Origin: Oxytricha trifallax
Lineage: Eukaryota; Ciliophora; Spirotrichea; Sporadotrichida; Oxytrichidae
Assembly: GCA_000711775.1 (NCBI GenBank)
Contig: ARYC01000782.1
Coordinates: 51,821 to 115,820 of the forward strand
Direction of reading: 5' to 3'
Length of the DNA stretch: 64,000 nucleotides
Part shown: piece after piece, positions 25,948 through 38,183 of the stretch
Position numbering within the stretch: position 1 is the first letter of the stretch
Layout: each line of letters opens with the position of its first letter
Notes under the pieces: generated by a model
The model's input: only the letters and a program-made list of their open reading frames with translations
Database searches by the model: none
Told to the model about the DNA's origin: nothing
Made by a program: the position numbers and the translations under genes

Positions 25948-26364
25948 ATTGTAGGAATACATTTGATTTGGGAAAATAAATTATAATTAAATTAATCAAA
26001 ATAATAATAAGTGGCATTTAACTTTGTCTTAGCCTAAACTATATGGTACTTGTTCGATAGAGAATTCAAAATTAGCTGGACTTTACTATTGGCGGTACCA
26101 TCTATCGCATCCCTGAAGCGAGATAACTCGACTTTAATTTTTGGTGATTTGTTTAGTTGATTTTAATGCCAAAATTAAAGTCGAGTTATCTCGCTTCAGG
26201 GATGCGATAGATGGTACCGCCAATAGTAAAGTCCAGCTAATTTTGAATTCTCTTTCGAACAAGTACCATATAGTTTAGGCTAAGACAAAGTTAACTGCCA
26301 CTTATTATTATTTTGATTGATTTAATTATAATTTATTTTCCGAAATAAAATGTATTCTTTCAAT
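25948..26364. repeat. palindromic foldback element, family A copy 2
   Basis: Same architecture and core sequence as copy 1 (AATTCAAAATTAGCTGGACT, GCGAGATAACTCGACTTT) with arms of about 190 bp and a different central spacer. The arms of each copy agree with each other better than with the other copy. Confidence 0.95.
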
Positions 26365-27042
26365 ACACTTAGCTAAATTTAATGATATCTATATTTTCAC
26401 TCTAAAAATTAAGAATAAGCTTTTATATATTTGATGGGAATTATGGGAAATTAAAAAGAAAATGATGTTTTTTAATCATAATACAAAATAAATAGGAATT
26501 ATTTTTTTTTACATGAAATATTTGCATGAAATTTCTAGCATTGATAGAAAAAAGTCAAATAAACTTGCTTAAATATCTCGTTTATGAAAAAATATGCAAT
26601 TTATTGGGTTTTTCTTATTATAATTCAATTTATTCCGATATTTTTCAATAATTATATATACAATTTTTAAAAAATACTTAAATTTTTTAATTAAATTTAA
26701 TATAATAATCTATATACCTTCTAACAATTAAATATATTTGAAGTTTAAAATCTATTAATAGTTATTTAAATTAGTAGCTTTGAGTTTTAAATTAAAAAAG
26801 TAATAATTGTGTTTTAATGCTCTCTTTATGGTTCTTTTATTAAGGGGTTTAAGATAATTATATAAAAGGAAATTAGAAAAAAAGCTTAATAATTTAAAAT
26901 CATAAACATTAAATAAAGCTTGCAAATAAAAACATGGATTGCAAAAAACAAAAATTAAGAATTTAGCTTAACTCACTTAATTTTATAAAGCTTTACTTTG
27001 GAATATATAATTTATAAAATTCATATTAAGAATTAATAACTC

Positions 27043-30000
27043 ACTAGATGGAGACTCAGATATAAGTCCAAGCAAGAAATTCGGAGGGAGTAGTTTAGCA
27101 TGTGTAGTGGAAACAGATTCTAATTAATGCTCACCAAACCGAAGAGCAGAATTAAAACTTTCTATTAACACTATATTTTTTTAACTTCTAAATACTATAT
27201 GCTTATTAAAATATGAATCGTTGTTAGTATTAAGCAAAATGTCTTCAAATGATGATGACTCCTAAATCGAAAATATTTAAAAGTGATAAATATTATCAAA
27301 TATTGCTATAATTTATATTTTTATAGAAAAGTTCAAGTAATTTAGTGTGAGCGAGACATTTGATGATTCCTTGAAAAATCTCCAGAGGAAAAGTCTGCTC
27401 TCAATTGGAGGGAGTGCTAACAATAAGAAAAAATCTACAAATCAACTGGTAATTTCATTATTATTATTAATAATAAAATATTTATAATGGTAACATTCGA
27501 AGTCCCCAAAATAGGGAGGAAGATGACTGCATCTTAAAATAGACTTACTCTTTAAAATAGATGCAAGGGTAAGTTATAATGAATTTTATATCAGTAGTAT
27601 ATTTTTCAAAATCCCTCTCATAATCAGGGTCTGATTATATCTTCTATCATTCCTTTTATTATATATCTAATTTTCAATTTTTTATTTCATTAATAAAAAA
27701 TGATGAAGGGAAATTCACTCTAAAAGATTTAATATAAATTTTTGCATTAATTTTTAATCATTCCATGACATATAATGGAGAATTATATGCTAAAGAAAGT
27801 CGAAATTACTTCAAATATTCCCAATTCATATATATAAATCAAAAACCTGCAACTGTTTTGATATTATAAATTAGCACTTCCTTGCTCAATTGTGAATTTT
27901 ATGTTTATTATGATCGAATTTTGACAAAATTAAGAAATATTAGAAATTAATTTATAACTGAATATAATTAAAAATACCTAAATGTAAAATAGTAGTGAGT
28001 TTTTGAGAATGATCCATCATATAAAAACACATAAGCCATATGTATTATTAGATTAATGCAATCTTTTCTAAATATTTGATAATCTCTGACTTAATTACGG
28101 TCATTTTATCATATAAATTGAAGCATAATTAAGTTTCAGATTTTCATTTGAAAATAAACAATTTAAAAATGAGCAAAAATGATAATTTTTTTTAGATTAA
28201 AATTGAGTGGAATGACAGTAATTAAAGACAGACAAAATATTTTATATAAAAATAGTGATTAAATTATACAAAAATGTCTTGTTCGCTGAAATAAATCCAT
28301 TTATGAATGTATATAATAATAAATAATGATAAAATAAGTAAAAGGCAGTTATTAAAATTAATGTAAAAGTATGCAATTTTTAATGTTTCTCATAAACTTT
28401 TCTCTATTATTAACTTGTAAATATTTATACATTGCATTTTAATGCCAGTTTTGTATTTCTACGTTTTTATTTATTCCTAATCTTTTGTATTTTATCAATA
28501 ATTATAATAACTTTCCAGAATATTAAAATAATTAATTATAATAATTAATAATAATAATTTATATAAAATTGAGAAAAAGGAGGTTGGAATGGGGGGAAAT
28601 TATAAGAATTATCTAATACATTTTTTAAACTTAATATTCTCAATAAATCAAAAGATTTGATATTATATATATTTGAAAATTTTTATTAAATATTTTGAAA
28701 AAATTTTGTGCATATCCTAATTTATGATTTTATAGATTCCTTAGTAATCATATATATATATATATATATTTATAGATTAATTTCTGTATTTATAGAAAAA
28801 AATAAGATTTTTTAATAATCACTCGTCCACGTTTATCTGGAGTAGTTCAGTAACTTCAGAGTGCGACGACCGAAGGGGGTGAAACAAGACTCACCTATAT
28901 GAACGGAGGGGGTCCCCAATCAATAATCTCTGATAAATCTTTTTCTGTAAAGAGCAGTTCAAGGTCTCATAAGATTAAATATGATTATTGGTTTAATTTT
29001 GTCAAAAAATAGCATGGAATAACATTATTAAATGACTTCTTAATATTAGTACCTCATCATTTCATTATATTTTTAATTCTCAAAATGCAAATAAATAATT
29101 CTAGGCTTTAGGATCCCCTGACTCTCATGCCCCTAACCGCAATATGGAAAACGACCAGTTTTCATCAGAAATTGATGAGGAGGATATTAAAAATTAAAGA
29201 GACTTTAAAAATGATCTTCCACTTAACGTACCATTATTCAATGAGGACAAAAAAAAAATTTTTTAATATATAAAAATATTAATTGATTTTAGACAACGAC
29301 ACAATTTTAATAAAAGGAAATCATAACAGTGATAATAGTTTAGGATAAGAAATGATTTAAATAATTAATGTAGAATATATACACTTTGTCAAAATTTTAG
29401 ATAAAAGCTACTTATTTTCTTATGATAACTCTGTGTTATTTTAAGTAAAAACGTTTTATAGAACTTAATTATCTTTATAGTATTAAGTTCAGTTTACAAG
29501 TTCTTAAATTTGTTTTATCTTAGAATAAAATTAATAATTCAAAAATGTCATAATACCTTAAACATATTTAAAACAGCAATAATATAAACCAGAAGAGATA
29601 TGGATCTTATAGAAATTTGCAATTAGCTGGAAATCTTGAAAAATGCAAAGTTTCTTAATATTATCAATTAATTTGATTTTATTATTGAATAAATTGTTTA
29701 TAAAAAGGTTTGCTGCTAGATACAAATATTTTGCTTACCAAGAATTTGAAAGTTGATGTGCATCACAACACTAACATTACCCCTAACAGAGATGGACATC
29801 AAGGAAATCTCTTCCTCTAACATCAGCACACTCAAATTATCATAAAAATATATTTTTTTGGATAATACCCAAAACCCCTTATTCTAAACGATAGAATTAT
29901 GTAATTTAAAATACGTTTATTGTTATCAAATGAGCACATCAACCTTTAAAAAGTCAAATTTGCTCACAGATAATGAGGTAGACAATGGAATAAAAAGAAT

Positions 30001-31584
30001 GCAAACAGAAGTGCGAACTGGAACAAAAGCCAAAATATGCATTTAAATCGAGGAACTTGTGTAACCTTTACAAAAAGAGGAAGACAATGATGATCAGGGA
30101 TTTTAACAGGATGAGGACTTTGATGATAACTAATGCAATATATTATTAAGAACTGAATTCGAGGTTAAGATTAAAAAAACATTGATAATATAAAAGCAAG
30201 GTAGTGTTTTAATTGATTTTTGAAGTTAAGTTAGATGATACTCTATCTAACAACAACATATCTAGAAGAGGCAGTGCATTTTTGAAATTCTAATAATTTT
30301 CCAAAAGTTTATTGATATTTAAAGTTTTTGCAATTATATTTTTATTCTCTTGTCCATTTTATTTGGAAATTATTAATTTAATTTCTAATCTTTTTTTTTA
30401 AATGCTATTCTTGATTACACAGTAACGGTATGCTACTTAATTTTATTTAAAATATTTGGGTTATAATTAGTGAATCATATTACAGACTTCAGAAAAGAGA
30501 GTGATTCCTCTAATGACTCTAAAAATAAACTTAGGCAAATAGTGGAAGACCATAAACCTCTTGACAATATGCCCGAGGCTTTAGCCTTCGAAGATCAGTA
30601 TGAAATCTGCGAATACTTAGGAGAAGTAAGTATTTACATAATTCTAGCATTTTGTGTAAAATTTATTTGGTAATTCGATGGTGTTAACATTCAATTTTAG
30701 GGTTGCTCATCGGTCGTTAAGATATGCAAATTAATTCATCCTCCCCATACAAAATACGCTGTTAAAATTATGAGAGTGCCAGACCAAGAACTTTACCAAA
30801 TCGCCATGAGAGAATTCGAGCTTCTGGACGGTTTAGGGCAAGGCCATCCAAACATCATGAAGGTTGAAGATATTTTCTACAACACAAATAGGGAATAAAT
30901 GTACATCGTGCTTGAATATGCTGGCAAAGGTTTTGATTTAACTCATTTAATTAAAAACATGGCTTCCTAAAAAGATGGAGATGATCAAGCAGCTTAGAGT
31001 AGCTTGAAGCACAAAAACGATGAGAAAACCATCAAACACATTATAAAGAAGCTGTTGGAGGGCATTAACTTTATACATGAGAATTAGATATGTCATAGAG
31101 ATGTTAAACCTGGCAATATTTATGTCACAGAGGATTTGGAGACTCTTAAAATTATAGATTTTAATGCGGCTATGAGGTTTAAGCATGAGCCAAAGTCAGA
31201 GAAATAAATTAAACTTACAAAAATTAAAAAAAATCAAATTCATTTTAAGTTTACGAGCCAACTTTATTCGGGGTGACTGGTGAAGAGCAATTTTCATGCC
31301 CAGAGCTATCTTCAGGTTAATACTATAGTGAAAACGTAGATTGCTGGAGCGCAGGAGTGGTTATGTTTTTGTTGATGACAAAAGGCGAGAAAAAAGTTAA
31401 ATTCTTTCCCTACGATGACCCAGAAGAAATTCAAGAATAAATTGATAATAAAATAGCGAAGCTGGATAAGTATGGAGAGTGGTCACTCGAAATGAAATAA
31501 CTGCTAAGGAAATTCTTAGAGGTAGACCCCAAACAGCGCATAAACGCAGCTTAAGCTCTAAGCCATTAATGGTTCAAATAATGA
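27043..31584 (+). CDS. serine/threonine protein kinase, paralog 1
   Basis: Long low-complexity N-terminal region in many MDSs or exons: DSDISPSKKFGGSSLACVV, TDSNQCSPNRRAELK, LQRKSLLSIGGSANNKKK, NREEDDCILKQTYSLKQ, ETRLTYMNGGGP, ALGSPDSHAPNRNMENDQ. The start is not certain. The kinase domain is at 30470-31584: YEICEYLGE, intron, GCSSVVKICK (glycine loop), YAVKIMRVPDQEL (Lys), MYIVLEYAGKG (hinge), CHRDVKPGNIYV (catalytic loop), KIIDFNAAMRF (DFN instead of DFG), FSCPELSSGQYYSENVDCWS, and QRINAAQALSHQWFK, stop 31582. An intron or IES lies near 31200-31255. Layout is CAMK/Aurora-like; substrate unknown. Adjacent gene 32693-37524 is a paralog. Confidence 0.85.
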
Positions 31585-32692
31585 GCTTAATATAATTACT
31601 ATAATTTGTGACTTATTTATAATAGAAAGATATGAATAAATTTCTCTGCTTGACTACAATTATAAATTAAAATAATTTATGACACATTCAGAGGATAAAA
31701 GACAATAACTTTGATATATTAATTATTTTTTATATTTTAAGGAAATTATACTACTATACTTTTTACTTCATCTTTACTTATATGCAAAAATGAAAGAAAT
31801 TTTAAGATCAGCTAAGACAATCATTTTATTTTAGGTTTTTGGAAGTGAGTTGGCTTAGATTTAAGCATTTTAAATTTCCCTTTTAATTAAGTAATTGGAA
31901 ATTGTTGTTTATAATAGCTTTAAAAACTTTTTTCTACTTCTTCACGTTCTATATGAATATGTGAAAACTTTAAAATTATAAAAAAAAGCATTGATTTTCT
32001 ATATAATGATCATTCTTTTTATTAAGCAATAAGAAAATATTTAAATATTGGTAATATTTGTCTCTCACAAATTTTAATTAGAGGTTTACGTAACAAAATA
32101 AGAAGGGGAATTTTTCTTAAATATTTTGAAATAAGAAGCTAAATTTATTTTATTTTTTAATTTATGTTGAATTATTTCCCAATTTACCAGCTATTTTATT
32201 ATTAAAAAACTATTCTATATATTAAATTTTAATAATGAATTAAAGTAAATTGATATTAATAATGTTTTTAATTAAAAATCATATTTTCTTATTCACTTGT
32301 CAGTAAGTTTTTCATTATCATATAATACTATATTTAATATTGCAAACAATTTTAACTTATAATTAAAACTACTTATAAAATAGCATTTTAGTAATAAAAT
32401 TATTTTATCATTTATTCTATTTTCAATTTTTATTAAATAATTTTATATCAGCAATATACAATATTATAAAATTGAACTAATAAAATCTTAACAGGGATTT
32501 CCATTAATTATAGAAATTAATTTCGAAGTACTTAATTACGAAATATGGAAATTATCGGCTCTGATAAGCTATATATTTAAGCTATCTCTTAAATCAAAAT
32601 TAAAAAATTATATTTCTAGTTTTAGTAATAAAAAATTCTTATATTCGCTCGTATATTTTTTAAATAAAAATTGGATAAATTTACAGATAGAA
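31585..32692. other. AT-rich spacer between tandem kinase genes
   Basis: No coding block recognised. Composition as in other intergenic parts. It would be the 3' flank of paralog 1 and 5' flank of paralog 2. Confidence 0.5.
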
Positions 32693-35600
32693 ATGAGATT
32701 TTAATGGAATTTAGCATAAAATTTTATAATCTCTTAGTAAAATATATAAGACATAGAAAAATAAGACTAAGTGACTAATTAAATCGAGCCCTCTTTAAAC
32801 GATGAAGAGGAAATAGAAGCACAATAATAACAGATTACTTTGAAATTAAGCAAAAATTCGCTCAATTCTTTAAAAAGTTAAGAGTAATACAATGGTAATG
32901 GGTCTAAAGGTTTTTTGTATATTAATCTTAAGGAATTTTAACTCTTTATTTAAGAATAATTCCCTGATAAATTTTATGCTATAAAGGTAAAGACCTTCCA
33001 AGTATTGAGGAGACGGACTCTAACTGCTGTTCACCTAACCAAAGAGACTTAAAATAACAAATTAAGTTAAATTAACTTAACAAAAATGAAGATGTTAACT
33101 CTCCAGATTAACCTGTACTTAATTTGGGGAAATCCACTAAAAGTAAATTTTAGTCTAGCGACTTTGAATATAAAACCACATAGATCAATTAAGAAGCGAG
33201 GATTTGATTTAAGAACAATTAGATTAAGAATTAATTAATATTGGCTTAAAATTTTAATGTTTGGGATAATTATTAAAACTATTGGCTCGAATAATCATCT
33301 CTATAAAACAATCCAATTAGGGTGTGCAAATATAATTTTAGCCTAATTAAATTTTATCCAATAATATTTAATTTTTAATCGATTGATCTTAACTCCAATC
33401 CTCGCTTCTTAATTGATATATGGGGTTTTAGTTTTAATCTATATATTTAACAACATTCTCAGAAATTAGCTTGTTCCATTGATCTTTAATTTTAAATGTG
33501 AATAAAATGATCTCCAGAATTTCTACCAGCGTAAATGTCTTGCCTCCATTGGTGGTAGTGCTAGCAACAAATCAATCAACTTACTAACTCCAATTTAAAA
33601 TCAAAATTTTGGAAGATAAGCTACTATTTCATCAAATAGACTTCGGTTCTAGAACAAATGCAAATGTAAGTATAGATTTTGTTATGATTTACTCCAATCT
33701 TCAATTTTATATCAAAAGTTTAAAATATGATATTTTAGAAGAAAATCGAAAATCCTTATTAAAACAATATTATGGTTATTAAATAATTATTTTTAATTGG
33801 AGAGCAGACCGTTTTCTTTTATTGGAATTTTTTTTTAATTTCCATTGTGGAAATTTATATATATTTATTCATTGCTCCCGAGTAAAATATGGTTTATAAA
33901 TAGATTAAGCCATCTTGCCTTGACAATCTATATTATTTAATATTTTTAATTTGATTCTTAAATTTATTCAATATAGAGTTAGTAAAATTACATAGAATTG
34001 ACAGAGAATGATTAAATAATCAAAAATTGTAAATTATAATATTTTTGCACCATATATATATTAAAAATCTATTATGCTTGATTGAGTGGAATAAGTGAGT
34101 ATAAATAAAACATTAAATAAGGCTTAAGTTTTTTATAAAAGATAAGTTCAATTTTAACAATACAAGTAGATAATCTTCTTATTAATAATTCTACCAATAA
34201 TAAATATCTATGATTATATAAATTAAATATATTGGATGAGATCATTAGGTATTGCATGTATAAATAAGAGCGAAAAAAGTTCACTTTAATATTTTATAAC
34301 AATTAATTATTAAATCTATACGAGCAAACTCAAAAAGATTTTTTTTCGACTTAGCTCGCAAATTAAATTTTATTAAAATAAATTATTATAATAAACCTAT
34401 ATTCTTGATTAATAATTTATATTTTGGCCAATTTTTGAATATTTACTAAGTCTTTGGTTTAAATTAATATAAATCTATAAAATATGATTTTAATTTATAA
34501 TTCTGGACATATTAAGTGTTTTAAAGTTATTAGCAGACCAAGTATGAATGGTTTACCCAAATTTATAAAAAAGAATTTATCTATATTTTATAAAGAATAA
34601 AAATTTTGACAATTTATAATTGAATTTGGATGCTAAAATCAGTAAAATATAAACAGCGCAACTACAAATGATGAAGAACCAGGAATGAAGAATAATTTAA
34701 GACTTTTTGGCACAGAAAATTTAACAACTTAAAAGACAGAAGACCAAAACCCTTCGAATGTTCCACTTTGTAAATATAACACATCTACTCTACTTTCGCA
34801 AAAGTCCTTCTCCATCAAGAGCAACATTTCTTATAAAAAATTAATTACTTTAGTTTACTTTTTGTAAAAATTTCTAGACAGAGCAGTTAGAACTTTGAGT
34901 CTCCGTTTTCTCAGGATTACAGCATAAAAAAAGATTATTATAATACAGGATGTTAGTCAATGAGAAATTTCGATTGGCAAACTCAGCTACAAACCTAGAA
35001 CACCTTGCTTGTAAGATAAAGAGACAAATATTTATTATATAATTTGAAAAACCCTCAAACCCCTCTTGCCCTTTTTCTAATGATAAATTAAAAATTGATT
35101 TTTTATGATTTTTTGGGTCTATTTATAAGACTCAAACCTCAGGGTTGACGATGATAGTCTTTGCTCAGACGAAGAAGATATCAATAATTTCGAAAATAAT
35201 GATGTATAGGTAACTCTTACACCTGCTCCTACTTCCCTATTTTACAAAAAAAGGAATAGTAGATTGAATAACAACACCTTAAGTATTAACCCTGCTTAAA
35301 AATCAGAGTTTTTGGACAAACCAGATTAGGACTTTGGAAAATTATTAAGGGCATATTAATTTAACTTTTTTTATTTCTTAGACATTTATTGGAAATTTTA
35401 CACTCCAAAATCATTCTTATTTTAAAACTCTTTAAATGTTAGTCAAAACTATAGTAGAAAATAGAGTGACTCTAATGCTCCTCGAGAAATCTATTTTTTA
35501 TTAAGTTTTTAATAAATAACTAAAATTTTACTATAAGAAAAGATAGATGAGTTTGAATCTCAAGCCTCATCTTTATTCAAATATAAAGATTTCGTTGATT

Positions 35601-37524
35601 ATAAAAAGCAAAATAATGAAGTGCGACCTGTAAAAACTTAAAATAATCACAAAATTTCAATATAAATTGAACAGCTTTCCCCTGAGGAGGCCAAGTGCAA
35701 GAGAGACTCCGAGATAGAGTAAGAATTGTCAAATTAGATTGTTAAAGAAATAAATGACGACATCAATAATAATTTAAAGAGAGGACTTATAAAATTAGAA
35801 AAGTGAAATGAATCACTAAGATTTGTAATACAATCATCATTTAATTTTAATCTCCTATAATTTTAGCAAAAATGGATCACTTAAGTCCCTTAGTCAGAAC
35901 CTATCAGATAGCAAAGTAACTAAATACTCAGAAAAAGCAATGAATCTAGATTTTGATAAATCAGAGATAAGCAGTGAGATGAAGAGAGATTTCTTAAAAT
36001 ATTTTCTTGTAGATTTTCACCCATAGATATTTTCCAATTCCCCCACCCACTAAATATAATATGAAGAGTGATTCAATGAGTGAGTCCGAATCAGTCCATA
36101 TAGATTCAGATTTACATAATGAGGAAGATAAACTTAACGATTCCCCATATTTTAGAATGAATGGGAATTTAAAAGAAACTGAAATTTAACAACAATAATC
36201 CCTGCCATTTGAAGACTATTGCATGAAATATAATCAAATTTTTAAATGATAACTTTGGGAATTTTTATAATTGATCTTTCCAATTTAAATATTTTGAAAT
36301 TTAAAAATAAATTTAAACAAAATTTAAAGTGGTAATAATACGAAATCGATGAATTCTTAGGAGAAGTAAGTTTATAATTCTTTATCTTTAAGTAAAATTT
36401 TAATTTATAATTAAGCTTTGATATTAACTCTAATTAGTAGAAAATTACCTTTTTTAGAGTGTATAGTAAATAAGTTAATTAAATTTTTTTATGAAATATG
36501 AACCCCTTTATTCCCATTAATCATTCCTTAAACTAAAAATATAATACAAATCTATGATATTTTTCTAAATTAATAGGGCTGTTCATCGATAGTGAAACGT
36601 TGCCACTTGATATCAGACCCCTAATAATCATTCGCTGTGAAGATTATGAGAGTACCAGACCAGGAATTATATCAAATAGCCCTAAAAGAATTCGATCTGC
36701 TAGATGGGCTAGGCGATGGCCACTAAAACATAATGAAAGTCTACGATATATTTTACAATTAAATGAAGGAATAGATGTTTATCATTATGGAATACGCGGG
36801 GTAAGGCTCTAACTTACAGAGCTTGCTTAAGAAAATAAAGAATTCACATTAATAATCTTAGTAACAATTGGAGGAGCCTACTATTAAAAAAATTATGAAG
36901 CAACTACTTGAGGGGTTATACTTTATACACGAGAATCAAATTTGTCATAGAGATGTAAAACCTGGCAATATATACATTTCTGAGGATTTAAACCAGCTTA
37001 AAATCATTGATTTTAATGCTTCATTGCAATTCAAGCATCAGCCTAATTAGGATGTCTAAAATTATCATATAACTTTAGTGATTTTATAGCGTTTATTGAA
37101 ATTAGTTTATGAAGCTACTATGTTTGGAGTAACGGGTGAGGAAAAGTACTCAGCTCCAGAGCTTTCTTCAGGTTAATACTATAGCGAAAACGTAGACTGC
37201 TGGAGTGCAGGAGTGGTTATGTTTATGCTATTATTTAGCTATAATAATTGTCAATTATTGCTAAAATTTCTATCCCCTCCCACTCAATGATCATAATATT
37301 TTTTTTCAATATTTACAATAATGACATAAGGCTAGAAAAAGCTGAAATACAACGCACAAAAAGACCCTTCTTAAATCCAAGAAAAAATTTCCAAATAACT
37401 AGAAGAAATAGAGGGAAAGTGGACTGTTGAAATGAAGTAATTACTATATTAATTCCTAGAATCCAACCCCAAAAAACGTATAAACGCCAAATAAGCACTA
37501 AATCACCAATGGTTCCATTTATGA
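32693..37524 (+). CDS. serine/threonine protein kinase, paralog 2
   Basis: Tandem paralog of the preceding kinase. Start proposed at ATG 32693 (MRFQWNLAQNFI). The N-terminal blocks match paralog 1: EETDSNCCSPNQRDLK, NDLQNFYQRKCLASIGG, LLSQKSFSIKSN, QNYSRKQSDSNAPREI, IEQLSPEEAKCKRDS. Kinase domain: QYEIDEFLGE, intron, GCSSIVKRCH, SFAVKIMRVPDQELYQ, IIMEYAGQGSNLQSLL, ICHRDVKPGNIYI, KIIDFNASLQF (DFN again), YSAPELSSGQYYSENVDCWS, and KRINAKQALNHQWFHL with TGA at 37522. An IES in the C-lobe (37230-37325; pointer perhaps only TA) splits VVMFMLL from MTQGQKKL. One IES contains a telomere-like palindromic element. The frame is intact once IESs and introns are removed. Confidence 0.85.
33165..33504 (+). 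other. IES carrying a family B element, pointer TGAATA
   Basis: TGAATA at 33165-33170 and 33499-33504. Deletion of 334 bp joins QSSDFE to QNDLQNFYQRK, which aligns with SETFDDSLKNLQRK of paralog 1. Confidence 0.8.
33172..33429. repeat. family B palindromic element with AAAACC termini, copy 1
   Basis: Terminal inverted repeats AAAACCACATAGATCAATTA and its near-inverse ending TATATGGGGTTTT, continuing about 60 bp inward (AAGAAGCGAGGATT). It begins one base after the IES pointer. It shares termini with 44971-45233. Confidence 0.9.
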
Positions 37525-38183
37525 ATCACTCAAAAGTGAAGTAATTATAGTATTTATTTCTCATTGTTAATATATACATATTTAAAGTTTTATCATTCTA
37601 ATCAAGTTAAATTATTTAAATTAATATTTGGGGGGGGGAAGTTTCCTATCCCAAAATTTTATATTCACCCAAGGATGGAAGTTTCATGCCCCCTTCGAAA
37701 GTTTCCTGCCCTATACATAATAATATATAATATTTATTAATTTCTAAAAACTTTATCATCAATTAGAATCTAGTTATCTATAATGTAGCTTCCAATTTCA
37801 TTTCTACCTTGTTAAAAAAAATCAAACTTTATTGAAAATCTCATTAATCACTTATAAAAAAAAATTAGATCAAAATTATTTTTAATATATATTAAGACAA
37901 AGATTTATAATATCTCTTAAAAATTATATATCATTAAAAGTTGTTTAGTATATGGTAGTGGAAAATGAGTTTAATTTATATGTTTCTACTTTATCTATTT
38001 ACAAAAAATATAAAATTTAATGTTGGAGCACGAAACTTCCGCAGGGGGCGAGAGACTACACGGGAAACTACCCCCCCCCAATATTTTCATATAAAAACCA
38101 GGCATTTTATTCTATGAATTGTTGTAATAGCATAAGTAATATTTGATATAACAAATATAAAAAATAATAGTAAATATTAAAAA
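37525..38183. other. spacer with G/C-tract element
   Basis: AT-rich spacer between the kinase and neuroguidin genes. Most of it is taken up by the element at 37624-38085; no gene seen. Confidence 0.5.
37624..38085. repeat. element bounded by inverted nine-base G and C tracts
   Basis: Left end AATATTTGGGGGGGGGAAG, right end CTACCCCCCCCCAATATT. The motif GGAAGTTTC/GAAAGTTTCCTGCCC recurs at least three times on the left and is mirrored on the right (GGGAAACT, GAAACTTCCGC). The interior is AT-rich, with no ORF. It looks like a small non-autonomous element or foldback. Confidence 0.6.

Larger units (their letters stand above)
19125..27042. other. 8 kb AT-rich, gene-free germline block
   Basis: G+C falls clearly below that of the genes on either side, with many homopolymer and (TA)n runs (for example 24747-24762 and 25346-25367). 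No conserved coding block seen in any frame. It contains two palindromic elements of one family (22442-22861 and 25948-26364). Composition and elements suggest germline-limited sequence eliminated from the macronucleus. Confidence 0.6.

Noticed and set aside
19125..27042. Several open frames of 80-150 codons in the AT-rich block
   Set aside because: At about 80 percent A+T with TGA as the only stop, such frames are expected by chance; composition is low-complexity and no conserved motif was seen.
36600..36812. ORF 36600-36812 as a separate gene
   Set aside because: It is an out-of-frame shadow of the kinase paralog 2 N-lobe, which reads GCSSIVKRCH and SFAVKIMRVPDQEL in another frame.
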